A stretch of DNA of 64,000 nt. Source: Streptomyces sp. SID8352 (GTDB taxonomy: Bacteria; Actinomycetota; Actinomycetes; Streptomycetales; Streptomycetaceae). Location of the stretch: contig NZ_WWGX01000027.1 of assembly GCF_009862265.1 (NCBI RefSeq), positions 31,724-95,723 on the forward strand. The letters are read 5' to 3'. Below the pieces are notes generated by a model. The model worked only from the letters and a program-made list of their open reading frames with translations, had not been told where the DNA came from and did no database searches. Positions 8,951 to 18,352 of the stretch are shown piece after piece. How positions within the stretch are numbered: the stretch's first letter is position 1; every line of letters begins with the position of its first letter. The position numbers were made by a program, and so were the translations under genes.

Positions 8951-9136
8951 TCAGCGCGAGACCTTGCCGGCCTTGATGCACGAGGTGCAGGCGTTAACGC
9001 GCTTCGGCGTCCCGCCGACCACGGTACGCACACGCTGGATGTTCGGGTTCCAGCGACGGGACGTACGGCGGTGCGAGTGCGAGATGTTGTTGCCGAAGCC
9101 CGGCCCCTTGCCGCAGACGTCGCAGTTGGCAGCCAC
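8951..9136 (-). CDS. rpmB: 50S ribosomal protein L28 (zinc-binding form)
   Basis: A 61-residue large-subunit protein. It carries CDVC near the start and CTSC near the end, the two Cys pairs of the zinc-ribbon ('C+') type of L28. The middle segment [15 protein letters not shown] is typical. The GTG start has GGAG about 8 nt upstream. It is divergently oriented from the DhaL-type kinase gene, as in other streptomycetes. Its leader of roughly 130 nt contains two strong palindromes that could regulate it. Confidence 0.97.
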   Translation of the reverse strand: MAANCDVCGKGPGFGNNISHSHRRTSRRWNPNIQRVRTVVGGTPKRVNACTSCIKAGKVSR

Positions 9137-9171
9137 GGGTCACTCCAAAGACTTCAGATGCACTTACGGTT

Positions 9172-9263
9172 GATCCCGGCATGCCGGGATCGGGAACTCG
9201 GGCCGCGTGAGCGGACGGGAACCAGAGTGGCGGTGCCAGGGGGAGAGCCCGATCGGATCGGGC
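9172..9263 (-). promoter_or_regulatory. Two palindromes in the rpmB leader
   Basis: A perfect 20-bp palindrome (9172-9191) and a 17-bp one with 8-bp arms around one base (9247-9263) lie between the predicted rpmB promoter and its start codon. In RNA each would fold as a hairpin; in DNA each could be an operator. They are not part of any gene. Confidence 0.5.
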
Positions 9264-9272
9264 AACCGGAGC

Positions 9273-9302
9273 AGCATACAACGACTGCTCCCGTACAACG
9301 AA
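9273..9302 (-). promoter_or_regulatory. Candidate rpmB promoter
   Basis: Read on the minus strand, TTCGTT (9302-9297) and TATGCT (9278-9273) are separated by 18 nt and resemble housekeeping -35/-10 elements. Transcription would start near 9266. Confidence 0.45.
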
Positions 9303-9403
9303 ACTACCACGGAGGTCCGGACCACCGTCCCCGGCCCGCTTTCCGGTGGGCGCCCTCCCACGGTCTACGCTGCCAGCCAGTCCGGCAGCCCAGGGAGGCA
9401 CAG

Positions 9404-11110
9404 GTGGCGCAGGTGCCGCAGAGGTTCTTCGACGCTCTGGCGGTGCGCACCTGGTGCGGGCTGGCGCTGCGGGCGCTGGGCGGGGCGCGCGAGGAGATCG
9501 ACGCGATCAACGTCTATCCGGTCGCGGACGGGGACACCGGCACCAACATGTACCTGACCGTGGAGTCCGCCGCCGCCGCCGTGGAGGCGGTGTTCGCCGC
9601 CCACGCGATGGGCGCGGACGGGGACACCGGGGACGGCGCCGGGGGCCCGACGACGGCCGAGGCCGCGGAGGCCATGGCGCACGGCGCGCTGATCGGCGCG
9701 CGCGGCAACTCCGGCACCATCCTGGCCCAGTTGCTGCGCGGCATGGCCCAGGTGCTGACCGCCGGGCCGGAGTCCGCCCCGGCCGGGGGCCCGGAGCTGC
9801 GGCGGGCCCTGCGCCGCGCCGCCGACTCCGCCCGGCAGGCCGTGGCCCATCCGGTCGAGGGCACCGTCCTGACCGTCGCCTCGGCCGCCGCCGACGCCGC
9901 CGACGCGGCGGGGGACGGCTGCGGGGAGGTGGCCCGCGCCGCGTACGCCGGAGCCCGCGAGGCGCTCGCCGGGACACCGGAGCGGCTGCCCGTGCTGGCC
10001 CGCGCCGGGGTCGTCGACGCCGGGGGGCGGGGGCTGGTGGCGGTGCTCGGGGCGCTGGTCCAGACGCTGACGGGGGAGCCGCCCGATCCGGGCCGGGGGC
10101 CGGTCCCCGCGTTCGTGGCGCCCGCGCGGGCGGTGGACGTCCCGTCCGGCGCCGGGGGGTGCGCCTGCGACGACGACGCCGGGGCCGGACCGGCCTTCGA
10201 GGTGACGTATCTGCTGGAGGCGGGCGACGAGGCCGTCGCCCGGCTGCGGGGGCGGCTCGACGCCCTCGGGGACTCCCTCGTGGTGGTCGGCGGCGACGGG
10301 CTGTGGAACGTGCACGTCCACGTCGACGACGCGGGCGCCGCCGTGGAGGCGGGCGTCGAGGCCGGGCGGCCCCACCGCATCCGGATCACCCACTTCGGCG
10401 CCGGTCAGGGCCACGCGGCCGGGACCGAGCGCCCGGCCCGCGAGCGGGCGCAGCGGGCCGTGGTCGCCGTCGTGCCGGGCGAGGGGCTGGCCGGGCTGTA
10501 CACGGGGGCGGGCGCCACCGCGGTGCTCGCCCGCCCGGGGGAGCCGCCCGCCAGCGGGGAGCTGGTGCAGGCCGTGCGGCTGGCGCACGCCCGGGAGGTC
10601 GTGCTGCTGCCCAACGACGACGAGCTGCGCCACACCGCCGCCGCGGCGGCCGAGCAGGCGCGCGCGGAGGGCGTCCGGGTCGCCCTGATCCCGACCCGCT
10701 CGGCGGTCCAGGGCATCGCCGCGCTGGCGGTGCACGAGCCGGAGCGGCGCTTCGACGAGGACGTGGTGGCGATGACCTCGGCGGCCGGGGCGACCCGGCA
10801 CGCGGAGGTCACCGTGGCCGAGCACCGGTCCTGGACCTCGGCCGGCATCTGCCAGGCCGGTGACGTGCTCGGCCTCGTCGACGGGGACGTGGCCGTCATC
10901 GGAACGGACGTCGCCCAGGTCGCCGCCACCGTCCTGGACCGGATGCTCGCGGCGGGCGGGGAACTCGTCACCCTCGTCCTGGGGGCCGGGGCGCCCCCGA
11001 CCGTCGCCCCGTACCTGGAGGCCCGGGTCCGGGACTCCTACCTGGCCGTCGACGCCGTCACCTACCAGGGCGGCCACCAGGGCTCCCTGCTCCTCATCGG
11101 AGTGGAGTGA
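9404..11110 (+). CDS. DhaL (DAK2)-domain kinase, FakA-like
   Basis: A 568-residue protein. The N-terminal DhaL domain binds ATP/Mg through the conserved aspartates of NVYPVADGDTGTNM (36-49). A Gly/Ala-rich linker containing a GGCACDDD-like Cys patch near residue 250 follows. The C-terminal half has the DegV-related fold seen in FakA, the fatty acid kinase that phosphorylates exogenous fatty acids held by FakB. By family knowledge it is probably such a kinase, though the acceptor is not proven. The GTG start has CAGGGAGG about 6 nt upstream. Its position between rpmB and recG is conserved in actinobacteria. Confidence 0.88.
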   Translation: MAQVPQRFFDALAVRTWCGLALRALGGAREEIDAINVYPVADGDTGTNMYLTVESAAAAVEAVFAAHAMGADGDTGDGAGGPTTAEAAEAMAHGALIGARGNSGTILAQLLRGMAQVLTAGPESAPAGGPELRRALRRAADSARQAVAHPVEGTVLTVASAAADAADAAGDGCGEVARAAYAGAREALAGTPERLPVLARAGVVDAGGRGLVAVLGALVQTLTGEPPDPGRGPVPAFVAPARAVDVPSGAGGCACDDDAGAGPAFEVTYLLEAGDEAVARLRGRLDALGDSLVVVGGDGLWNVHVHVDDAGAAVEAGVEAGRPHRIRITHFGAGQGHAAGTERPARERAQRAVVAVVPGEGLAGLYTGAGATAVLARPGEPPASGELVQAVRLAHAREVVLLPNDDELRHTAAAAAEQARAEGVRVALIPTRSAVQGIAALAVHEPERRFDEDVVAMTSAAGATRHAEVTVAEHRSWTSAGICQAGDVLGLVDGDVAVIGTDVAQVAATVLDRMLAAGGELVTLVLGAGAPPTVAPYLEARVRDSYLAVDAVTYQGGHQGSLLLIGVE

Positions 11111-11669
11111 CGGAACCCCCGGCTCCCGGCCGGGACGGGGCCGGCCTCCGGACCGATGCCCCGGCCGGGTCCGGCCCCGGCCCCAGACCCGGCCGCGGGC
11201 TCCGGCTCCCGCCGGACCGCCCTCCTGCCGGGCCGTCCCTTGGTCGGGACGCCGCCGCCCGGCGCGTCCGGATGGGCGCGCCCGTCACCGCACGGGACCC
11301 CTGGGGGCCGGGAAGCGCCCCCGCTCCGCGCGGTCCGGGCCCCGGCGTGGGTGCCGGGCGCGGACTTCTGCCGGGCTGTTCCCCGCCGGGCACTTCCTCC
11401 GGCGGGCCGTCCCGTCGCCGGGGTGCCTGCCGCCGTGCGGCGCCCGTGGCCCCGTGGGCGGCGCCCGTGGTCCCGTGGGTGGCGCCCTCACTCCGCAGGA
11501 CTCCCGGCCCCGGGAGGCGGTGCCCCGTTCCGCGGGACCCGGGGCCGCGCCCCCGTTCCGCGGGAGCCTCGCCCCGGACGCGCCTCCGGAGGCGGTCTCC
11601 GGGCCGGTCGTGGAGGGTCCGGGCGGGTGGCGGGCCGTGGTTGTCGGTGGCGTGGTGTGCAATGGGGGC
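11111..11669. other. Gene-free GC-rich spacer before recG
   Basis: About 560 bp with no convincing gene; the open frames are compositionally Pro/Arg/Gly noise. It includes two adjacent 21-bp near-identical units (11442-11462 and 11463-11483). Confidence 0.55.
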
Positions 11670-13877
11670 GTGTCCGAACCGCGTGATTCCCTGCGACAGC
11701 CGCTGACGTCGGTGCTCGGCCCCGCCACCGCGAAGGTGATGGCCGAGCACCTCGGTCTGCACACCGTCGGCGACCTCCTGCACCACTACCCCCGCAGATA
11801 CGAGGAGCGCGGCCAGCTCACGCACCTCGCCGACCTCCCCATGGACGAGCACGTCACCGTGGTCGCCCAGGTCGCGGACGCCCGGCTGCACACCTTCGCC
11901 TCCCCCAGGGCGCCGCGCGGCAAGGGCCAGCGCCTCGAAGTGACCATCACGGACGGCAGCGGCCGGGTCCAGCTCGTCTTCTTCGGCAACGGCGTCCACA
12001 AGCCCCACAAGGACCTGCTGCCCGGCACCCGCGCGATGTTCGCGGGCAAGGTCTCCGTCTTCAACCGGCGCCTCCAGCTCGCCCACCCCGCCTACGAACC
12101 GCTGAGCGGCGAGGGCGACGGGGAGGCCGCCGAATCCTGGGCGGGCACCCTGATCCCGCTGTACCCGGCCACCGCCAAGCTGGAGTCCTGGAAGCTCGCC
12201 AAGGCCGTCCAGACGGTGCTGCCCAGCGCCGAGGAGGCCGTCGACCCGCTCCCCGGGTCCCTGCGCGAGGGCCGGGGCCTGCTCCCGCTGCCCGAGGCCC
12301 TGCGGAGGATCCACCGCCCGCGGACCCGGGCGGACGTCGAGGACGCCCGCGCCCGCCTCAAGTGGGACGAGGCGTTCGTCCTCCAGGTCGCCCTCGCCCG
12401 CCGCCGGCACGCCGAGACCCAGCTCCCCGCCGTCCCCCGGAGACCCGGTCCGGACGGGCTGCTCGCCGCCTTCGACGAGCGGCTCCCCTTCACCCTCACC
12501 GACGGCCAGACGCGGGTCTCCCGCGAGATCTTCGACGACCTCGCCACCGACCACCCCATGCACCGCCTCCTCCAGGGCGAGGTCGGCAGCGGCAAGACCA
12601 TGGTCGCCCTGCGCGCCATGCTCGCCGTCGTCGACGCGGGCGGACAGGCCGCGATGCTCGCGCCCACCGAGGTCCTCGCCCAGCAGCACCACCGGTCGAT
12701 CGTCGAGATGATGGGCGCGCTGGCCGAGGGCGGCACCCTCGGCGCCGCCGAGCACGCCACCGGGGTGACCCTGCTCACCGGCTCCATGGGCGCCGCCGCC
12801 CGGCGCGCCGCCCTGCTCGACCTGGTCACCGGCGAGGCCGGCATCGTCATCGGCACCCACGCCCTGATCGAGGACAAGGTGCGCTTCCACGACCTCGGCC
12901 TGGTCGTCGTCGACGAACAGCACCGCTTCGGCGTGGAGCAGCGCGACGCCCTGCGCGGCAAGGGCGCGCAGCCCCCGCACCTGCTCGTGATGACCGCCAC
13001 GCCCATCCCGCGCACCGTCGCCATGACCGTCTTCGGCGACCTGGAGACCTCCGTCCTCGACCAGCTCCCGGCAGGGCGCTCCCCGATCGCCAGCCATGTC
13101 GTCCCCGCCGCCGACAAGCCCCACTTCCTCACCCGCGCCTGGGAGCGGGTGCGCGAGGAGGTCTCCGGCGGCCACCAGGCGTACGTCGTCTGCCCGCGCA
13201 TCGGCGACGAGGAGGAGACTCCCGGCCCGAAGGCGCCGGCCGGTGGCGCCGAGGCCGACCGGCGCCCCCCGCTCGCCGTCCTCGACGTGGCCGAGCAGCT
13301 CGCCGGAGGGCCCCTGCTGGGGCTGCGGGTCGAGGTGCTGCACGGCAGGATGCCCCCCGACGACAAGGACGCCGTCATGCGCCGCTTCGCGGCCGGCGAG
13401 ACCGACGTCCTGGTCGCCACCACCGTCATCGAGGTCGGCGTCAACGTGCCCAACGCCACCGCCATGGTGATCCTGGACGCGGACCGCTTCGGCGTCTCCC
13501 AGCTCCACCAGTTGCGCGGCCGGGTCGGCCGCGGCTCGGCCCCGGGGCTGTGCCTGCTGGTCACCGAGATGCCCGCGGCGAGCGCCGCCCGGACCCGGCT
13601 GGACGCCGTCGCCGGGACCCTGGACGGCTTCGAGCTGTCCCGGCTCGACCTCGAACAGCGCCGCGAGGGCGACGTCCTGGGCCAGGCCCAGTCCGGCGTC
13701 CGGACCTCGCTGCGGGTGCTCACCGTCATCGAGGACGAGGAGATCATCGCCCAGGCCCGGGAGGAGGCCGCCGCCACCGTGGCCGCCGACCCGGAGCTGG
13801 CCGGGCTGCCCGCGCTGCGCACCGCCCTGGACGCGCTCCTGGACGAGGAGCGGGAGCAGTACCTGGAGAAGGGCTGA
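11670..13877 (+). CDS. recG: ATP-dependent DNA helicase RecG
   Basis: A 735-residue superfamily 2 helicase that reverses stalled replication forks and branch-migrates Holliday junctions. The N-terminal wedge/OB domain (about 60-160) is followed by Walker A GEVGSGKT at 303-310 and the DEQH box at 415-418. The C-terminal helicase half contains HQLRGRVGRG. The GTG at 11670 gives the usual MSEPRDSL start. A TGCAAT hexamer ends 6 nt before it and the adjacent G-run is too close to be a good Shine-Dalgarno, so a leaderless mRNA is possible. An unconserved Pro/Gly insertion lies in the second helicase domain. Confidence 0.96.
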   Translation: MSEPRDSLRQPLTSVLGPATAKVMAEHLGLHTVGDLLHHYPRRYEERGQLTHLADLPMDEHVTVVAQVADARLHTFASPRAPRGKGQRLEVTITDGSGRVQLVFFGNGVHKPHKDLLPGTRAMFAGKVSVFNRRLQLAHPAYEPLSGEGDGEAAESWAGTLIPLYPATAKLESWKLAKAVQTVLPSAEEAVDPLPGSLREGRGLLPLPEALRRIHRPRTRADVEDARARLKWDEAFVLQVALARRRHAETQLPAVPRRPGPDGLLAAFDERLPFTLTDGQTRVSREIFDDLATDHPMHRLLQGEVGSGKTMVALRAMLAVVDAGGQAAMLAPTEVLAQQHHRSIVEMMGALAEGGTLGAAEHATGVTLLTGSMGAAARRAALLDLVTGEAGIVIGTHALIEDKVRFHDLGLVVVDEQHRFGVEQRDALRGKGAQPPHLLVMTATPIPRTVAMTVFGDLETSVLDQLPAGRSPIASHVVPAADKPHFLTRAWERVREEVSGGHQAYVVCPRIGDEEETPGPKAPAGGAEADRRPPLAVLDVAEQLAGGPLLGLRVEVLHGRMPPDDKDAVMRRFAAGETDVLVATTVIEVGVNVPNATAMVILDADRFGVSQLHQLRGRVGRGSAPGLCLLVTEMPAASAARTRLDAVAGTLDGFELSRLDLEQRREGDVLGQAQSGVRTSLRVLTVIEDEEIIAQAREEAAATVAADPELAGLPALRTALDALLDEEREQYLEKG

Positions 13878-14024
13878 GCCCGGCCCGGCGGGAGCGCACC
13901 GGTGCCCGGCGCCTGCCAGACTGGACCCGCACCGTCGCGATCCCGGCCAGCCGCGGCCCGTACCGCCCCGGCCGGGCCACGCCCGCCCCGTGCCACCCGC
14001 CGACCCACGACCAAGGACCCCCAG

Positions 14025-14612
14025 ATGACCCGCGTGATCGCCGGCAAGGCCGGCGGACGCCGCCTCGCCGTCCCGCCCGGGACCGGCACCCGGCCCACCT
14101 CCGACCGCGCGCGCGAGGGACTCTTCTCCACCTGGCAGTCCCTGCTCGGCGGCCCGCTCGACGGCGACCGCGTCCTCGACCTGTACGCCGGCTCCGGCGC
14201 CGTCGGCCTGGAGGCGCTCTCCCGGGGCGCCGGCCACGTCCTGCTCGTCGAGGCGGACGCCCGCGCCGCCCGCACCGTCCGCGACAACGCCCGTGCCCTC
14301 GGGCTCCTCGGCGCCGAGGTCCGGCCGGGCCGGGCGGAGCAGATCGTCCACGCCGCGCCCCCGGCCGAGCCGTACGGCGTCGTCTTCCTGGACCCGCCCT
14401 ACGCCGTCTCCGACGACGATCTCCGCGAGATCCTCCTCACACTCCGCACCGGGGGCTGGCTCACCGCCGACGCGCTCGTCACCGTGGAGCGCAGCACCAG
14501 AGGCGGTGAATTCCGCTGGCCGGACGGCTTCGACGCGCTCCGCTCCCGTCGCTACGGAGAGGGAACGTTTTGGTACGGTCGCGCCGCCCCCGCGTGCGAA
14601 GCCGCACGATGA
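14025..14612 (+). CDS. rsmD: 16S rRNA (guanine(966)-N(2))-methyltransferase
   Basis: A 195-residue class I SAM-dependent methyltransferase that modifies G966 of 16S rRNA. The SAM-binding VLDLYAGSGAVGLEAL and catalytic DPPY motifs are present, and the start TRVIAGKAGGRRLAVP is typical. AAGGA precedes the ATG by about 8 nt. It is followed closely by coaD, a near-universal pairing. Confidence 0.95.
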   Translation: MTRVIAGKAGGRRLAVPPGTGTRPTSDRAREGLFSTWQSLLGGPLDGDRVLDLYAGSGAVGLEALSRGAGHVLLVEADARAARTVRDNARALGLLGAEVRPGRAEQIVHAAPPAEPYGVVFLDPPYAVSDDDLREILLTLRTGGWLTADALVTVERSTRGGEFRWPDGFDALRSRRYGEGTFWYGRAAPACEAAR

Positions 14613-14638
14613 CCGGACCGGAGAGCGAGGAACCCCAA

Positions 14639-15118
14639 GTGCGCCGCGCCGTCTGTCCCGGGTCGTTCGACCCCATCACCAACGGACACCTCGACATCAT
14701 CGCCCGTGCCTCCAGCCTCTACGACGAGGTCTATGTGGCGGTGATGATCAACCAGTCGAAGAAGGGCCTCTTCACGATCGAGGAGCGCATCGACTTCATC
14801 CGCCAGGTCACCGCCGAGTACGGGAACATCCGCGTGGAGTCCTTCCACGGGCTCCTCGTCGACTTCTGCAAGCAGCGCGAGATCCCCGCCATCGTCAAGG
14901 GCCTGCGCGCCGTCAGCGACTTCGACTACGAACTCCAGATGGCCCAGATGAACAACGGCCTCTCCGGCGTCGAGACCCTCTTCATCCCCACCAACCCCAC
15001 CTACAGCTTCCTGTCGTCCTCGCTGGTCAAGGAGGTCGCGACCTGGGGCGGCGACGTCGCCCACCTGGTGCCGCCACTGGTCCTGGGCCCCCTCACCGCG
15101 CGGCTGCGCGGGGAGTGA
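14639..15118 (+). CDS. coaD: Phosphopantetheine adenylyltransferase
   Basis: A 159-residue nucleotidyltransferase that makes dephospho-CoA from 4'-phosphopantetheine and ATP. CPGSFDPITNGHLDII holds the TxGH nucleotide-binding motif and FLSSSLVKEVA the second signature. The GTG at 14639 gives the usual MRRAVCPGS start with GCGAGGA 7 nt upstream. An ATG at 14609 overlapping the rsmD stop is open but would add ten unconserved residues. Confidence 0.95.
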   Translation: MRRAVCPGSFDPITNGHLDIIARASSLYDEVYVAVMINQSKKGLFTIEERIDFIRQVTAEYGNIRVESFHGLLVDFCKQREIPAIVKGLRAVSDFDYELQMAQMNNGLSGVETLFIPTNPTYSFLSSSLVKEVATWGGDVAHLVPPLVLGPLTARLRGE

Positions 15119-15271
15119 CCGCGCCGCCACCGCGCGGCCGCGCGGGGAGTGACCGCGCCGCGCGCCGGGCCGGGAGCCTGACAAACCGTCACCCGGTGTC
15201 CCACCGGCACCCCGGGGTCGTACAGTCGTCCCGTCCGTCTCCAACACAGTCGTAGAGAGTGGCGAGCCACG

Positions 15272-16384
15272 GTGGACGTGCAGAAGAAGCTCGACGAGAT
15301 CACCGGGTTGGTCTCGGGCGCCCGCGCCATGCCCATGTCCGCCTCGTGCGTGATCAACCGCGCCGAGCTGCTCGCCCTGCTGGAGGAGCTCCGCGCCGAC
15401 CTGCCCGGCTCCCTCGCCCAGGCCCGGGAGCTGATCGGCGACCGCGAGCAGATGGTCGCCCGGGCCCGCGAGGAGGCCGGGCGGATCATCGAGGGCGCCC
15501 ACGCCGAGCGCGGCTCCCTGATCTCCGGCACCGAGGTCGCCCGCCGCTCCCAGGCCGAGGCCGACCGCATCCTCGGCGACGCCCGCCAGGAGGCCGAGGA
15601 GGTCCGCGCCGAGGCCGACGACTACGTCGACTCCAAGCTCGCCAACTTCGAGGTCGTCCTCACCAAGACCCTCGGCTCCGTCGGCCGCGGCCGGGAGAAG
15701 CTCCTGGGCACCGGGCCCGGCCTGGACGAGAACGGCTACGAGGACGAGGACGCCCCCGAGCGCAGCCACGACCCGGAGATCCTGCGCCGCGACGCCGACG
15801 CCTACGTCGACGCCAAGCTCGGCGCCTTCGAGGCGGTGCTCGCCAAGACCCTGGAGGCGGTCGGCCGGGGCCGCCAGAAGCTCCACGGCCGGATCGCCAC
15901 CGACGACCTCGGCGCCCTCGCCGACGACCCGACCACCTTCCAGCACTCCAGCGACGCCGACTACCTCGCGGACCTCGCCGCCCTCGCCGAGACCCCGGCC
16001 GGGCCGCCCAGGCAGCGGGAGTACGCCGCCCCGGAGCCCGCGGTGGCCCACGCCGCCCCGGAGCCGCCCCAGCCGGCGTACGGCTATCCGCAGCAGCAGG
16101 GCGCCGATCCGTACTCCGGCGGCTACCAGCAGGGATACGACGGCGGCCAGGACGCCTACGGCTACCCCGACCGGCAGCCCGACCCGTACGCCTACCAGGG
16201 CTACGACGGCGGGCAGGGGGCCGCCTACGACGCCACCCCGTCCTACGCCCAGCCGCAGCAGCTCCCGCCGTCCCCGGGGGCCGCGCCGCAGCAGCCGCAG
16301 GCCCTCGACGAGACCAGTCTCTTCGACACCAGCATGATCAGCGCCGAGCAGCTCAGGGCCTACGAGCAGGGGCGCGGTCTCTGA
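15272..16384 (+). CDS. DivIVA-like coiled-coil cell-division protein
   Basis: A 370-residue protein. Residues from about 40 to 135 form a long Ala/Glu/Arg-rich coiled coil like that of DivIVA and ATP-synthase b subunits. Two similar DxYVDxKLxxFExVLxKTL segments follow (roughly 115-135 and 170-190). The last 110 residues are a Tyr/Gln/Pro/Gly-rich disordered tail. Streptomycetes carry this gene between coaD and the yceD-rpmF pair, annotated as a cell-division initiation protein. Its function is unproven; a scaffold role at the membrane or growing tip is an inference. The Shine-Dalgarno is weak. Confidence 0.85.
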   Translation: MDVQKKLDEITGLVSGARAMPMSASCVINRAELLALLEELRADLPGSLAQARELIGDREQMVARAREEAGRIIEGAHAERGSLISGTEVARRSQAEADRILGDARQEAEEVRAEADDYVDSKLANFEVVLTKTLGSVGRGREKLLGTGPGLDENGYEDEDAPERSHDPEILRRDADAYVDAKLGAFEAVLAKTLEAVGRGRQKLHGRIATDDLGALADDPTTFQHSSDADYLADLAALAETPAGPPRQREYAAPEPAVAHAAPEPPQPAYGYPQQQGADPYSGGYQQGYDGGQDAYGYPDRQPDPYAYQGYDGGQGAAYDATPSYAQPQQLPPSPGAAPQQPQALDETSLFDTSMISAEQLRAYEQGRGL

Positions 16385-16434
16385 GCCCCGACCGCCCCGG
16401 CGGGGCCCGGCCGCAGGGGCCGCCGGGAACCGGA

Positions 16435-16464
16435 TTGGGACGAGAGCCGATGGTCAAGTATCCT
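16435..16464 (+). promoter_or_regulatory. Candidate promoter for yceD-rpmF-rnc
   Basis: TTGGGA (16435-16440) and TATCCT (16459-16464) are separated by 18 nt upstream of the DUF177 gene. The predicted start near 16471 would give a leader of about 80 nt. Confidence 0.5.
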
Positions 16465-16552
16465 GGCTCCTCGGTCGCGCCTATGTCCGCGATCAGCGCT
16501 GCCCGGGGACACCGCAGGGCGGCGTTCCTCCCCCCGTCGTGAAGATCCAGCC

Positions 16553-17224
16553 ATGAAGACCGAAAGCAGGACGGCCCTGAACACGCGCCTCGACCACCGC
16601 GATCCCCTCGTGTTCGACACACACGAGCTGGGACGGCGGCCCGGTGCGCTCCAGCGCCTCACCCGCACGGTCGACGCACCCCGGGACCTCGGTGTCCCGG
16701 GAGTCATCGGAGTGCCGGAAGGCACCCCGCTCGAGCTGGAGCTGCGGCTGGAGTCGGTCATGGAGGGGGTGCTCGTCACGGGCACCGCCCGTGCCCGGGC
16801 CGAGGGGGAGTGCGTAAGGTGTCTGGAGCCGGTCGGGCAGCAGCTCGAAGCGGAGTTCCAGGAGATGTTCTCGTACCCTGACGCCGACGACCGGGGCCGC
16901 CTGACCGCGGAACCGGGCGACGACGCCGAGGACGACGAGGACAGGCTCTTCGTCGAGGACGGTCTGATCGGCCTCGAGACCGTGCTGCGTGATGCGGTGG
17001 TGCTCGCACTGCCGATGCAGCCGGTGTGCCGGGAGGACTGCCCGGGTCTGTGTTCCGAGTGCGGAGCGCGCCTGGCGGACGATCCGGACCACCACCACGA
17101 CGCCGTCGACATCCGTTGGGCGGCATTGCAGGGACTCGCCGGATCACTCGGAGACGGCGAGAAGGACGATATGAGCGGCGACGCGCCTCGTTCAGCAGAC
17201 GCCGCCGAGAAGCAGGAGAAGTAG
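16553..17224 (+). CDS. yceD: YceD/DUF177 family protein (23S rRNA accumulation protein)
   Basis: A 223-residue member of the DUF177 family linked in other bacteria to 23S rRNA accumulation and almost always encoded just before rpmF. CVRCLEP and [13 protein letters not shown] supply conserved cysteines that probably bind a metal, and [13 protein letters not shown] near the start is typical. The C-terminus is acidic and nonconserved. The start is uncertain: no good Shine-Dalgarno precedes the ATG. The stop is 2 nt before the rpmF start. Confidence 0.9.
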   Translation: MKTESRTALNTRLDHRDPLVFDTHELGRRPGALQRLTRTVDAPRDLGVPGVIGVPEGTPLELELRLESVMEGVLVTGTARARAEGECVRCLEPVGQQLEAEFQEMFSYPDADDRGRLTAEPGDDAEDDEDRLFVEDGLIGLETVLRDAVVLALPMQPVCREDCPGLCSECGARLADDPDHHHDAVDIRWAALQGLAGSLGDGEKDDMSGDAPRSADAAEKQEK

Positions 17225-17226
17225 CC

Positions 17227-17400
17227 GTGGCTGTTCCGAAGCGGAAGATGTCGCGCAGCAACACGCGCCACCGCCGGTCGCAGTGGAAGGCTGCGGTCCC
17301 CACCCTGGTTGCGTGCGAGCGCTGCCACGAGCCCAAGCTGCAGCACATCGCGTGCCCGTCGTGCGGCACCTACAACAAGCGCCAGGTCCTCGAGGTCTGA
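17227..17400 (+). CDS. rpmF: 50S ribosomal protein L32 (zinc-binding form)
   Basis: A 57-residue large-subunit protein starting [24 protein letters not shown] and CPSC form the zinc ribbon of the C+ type. The GTG start lies 2 nt after the yceD stop, so translation is coupled, and rnc follows by 20 nt. Confidence 0.98.
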   Translation: MAVPKRKMSRSNTRHRRSQWKAAVPTLVACERCHEPKLQHIACPSCGTYNKRQVLEV

Positions 17401-17419
17401 GCGGCTGGTGAGAGGCACT

Positions 17420-18277
17420 GTGTCCACTGCCAAGAAGGCGGAAGACGCCGAAGCCAGCGGTCCCCGTCGACGCGGGGGCGCCGCGGGCGACAAGCAGGCC
17501 TCGTCCCACACGCTTCTGGAAGGGCGGCTCGGCTACGAGATCGAGTCCGCCCTTCTGGTGCGCGCGCTGACCCACCGTTCCTACGCGTACGAGAACGGCG
17601 GTCTGCCGACGAACGAGCGGCTGGAGTTCCTCGGTGACTCCGTCCTCGGCCTCGTCGTCACCGACACGCTGTACCGCACCCACCCCGACCTGCCCGAGGG
17701 CCAGCTGGCCAAGCTGCGGGCCGCGGTGGTCAACTCGCGTGCGCTGGCACAGGTGAGCCGCGGGCTCGACCTGGGCTCCTTCATCCGGCTCGGCCGCGGT
17801 GAAGAGGGAACGGGCGGCCGGGACAAGGCGTCCATCCTCGCCGACACCCTCGAAGCGGTGATCGGCGCCGTCTACCTCGACCGGGGGCTCGACGCGGCGT
17901 CGGAGCTGGTGCACCGGCTGTTCGACCCGCTGATCGAGAAGTCCTCCAACCTCGGTGCCGGACTGGACTGGAAGACCAGCCTCCAGGAGCTCACCGCGAC
18001 CGAGGGGCTCGGTGTCCCCGAGTACCTGGTCACGGAGACCGGCCCGGACCACGAGAAGACCTTCACTGCTGCCGCCCGCGTCGGAGGCGTCTCGTACGGC
18101 ACCGGCACCGGCCGCAGCAAGAAGGAGGCCGAGCAGCAGGCCGCGGAGTCCGCCTGGCGGTCCATCCGCGCCGCCGCCGACGAACGCGCCCGCGCGGACG
18201 CGGACGCCGTCGACGCCACCGCTGTCGACGCCACCGCCGACGGGGCGTCCGCCGACGGGGCGTCCGCGCCGGCCTGA
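17420..18277 (+). CDS. rnc: Ribonuclease III
   Basis: A 285-residue double-strand-specific endoribonuclease that processes rRNA precursors and structured mRNAs. In Streptomyces it is also AbsB, a global regulator of antibiotic production. The signature [16 protein letters not shown] carries the catalytic acidic residues, and a dsRNA-binding domain ends near [20 protein letters not shown]. The C-terminal 30 residues are a repetitive Asp/Ala tail encoded by 15-bp direct repeats. The GTG at 17420 has GGTGAGAGG just upstream. A GTG at 17408 would add four residues. Confidence 0.95.
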   Translation: MSTAKKAEDAEASGPRRRGGAAGDKQASSHTLLEGRLGYEIESALLVRALTHRSYAYENGGLPTNERLEFLGDSVLGLVVTDTLYRTHPDLPEGQLAKLRAAVVNSRALAQVSRGLDLGSFIRLGRGEEGTGGRDKASILADTLEAVIGAVYLDRGLDAASELVHRLFDPLIEKSSNLGAGLDWKTSLQELTATEGLGVPEYLVTETGPDHEKTFTAAARVGGVSYGTGTGRSKKEAEQQAAESAWRSIRAAADERARADADAVDATAVDATADGASADGASAPA

Positions 18278-18352
18278 CCGACACCGCACGGCCCGAGCGC
18301 CCGTCCCCGTCCGGGGCGGGCGCTCGGCGTGCCCGCCGTGGGAGAAGCACAC

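Noticed and set aside
11094..14351. Long minus-strand open frames opposite recG and rsmD
   Set aside because: The plus strand encodes intact RecG and RsmD with all motifs. The minus frames are low-complexity shadows.
14609..15118. Longer coaD start overlapping the rsmD stop
   Set aside because: The GTG at 14639 has a much better Shine-Dalgarno and gives the conserved family N-terminus.
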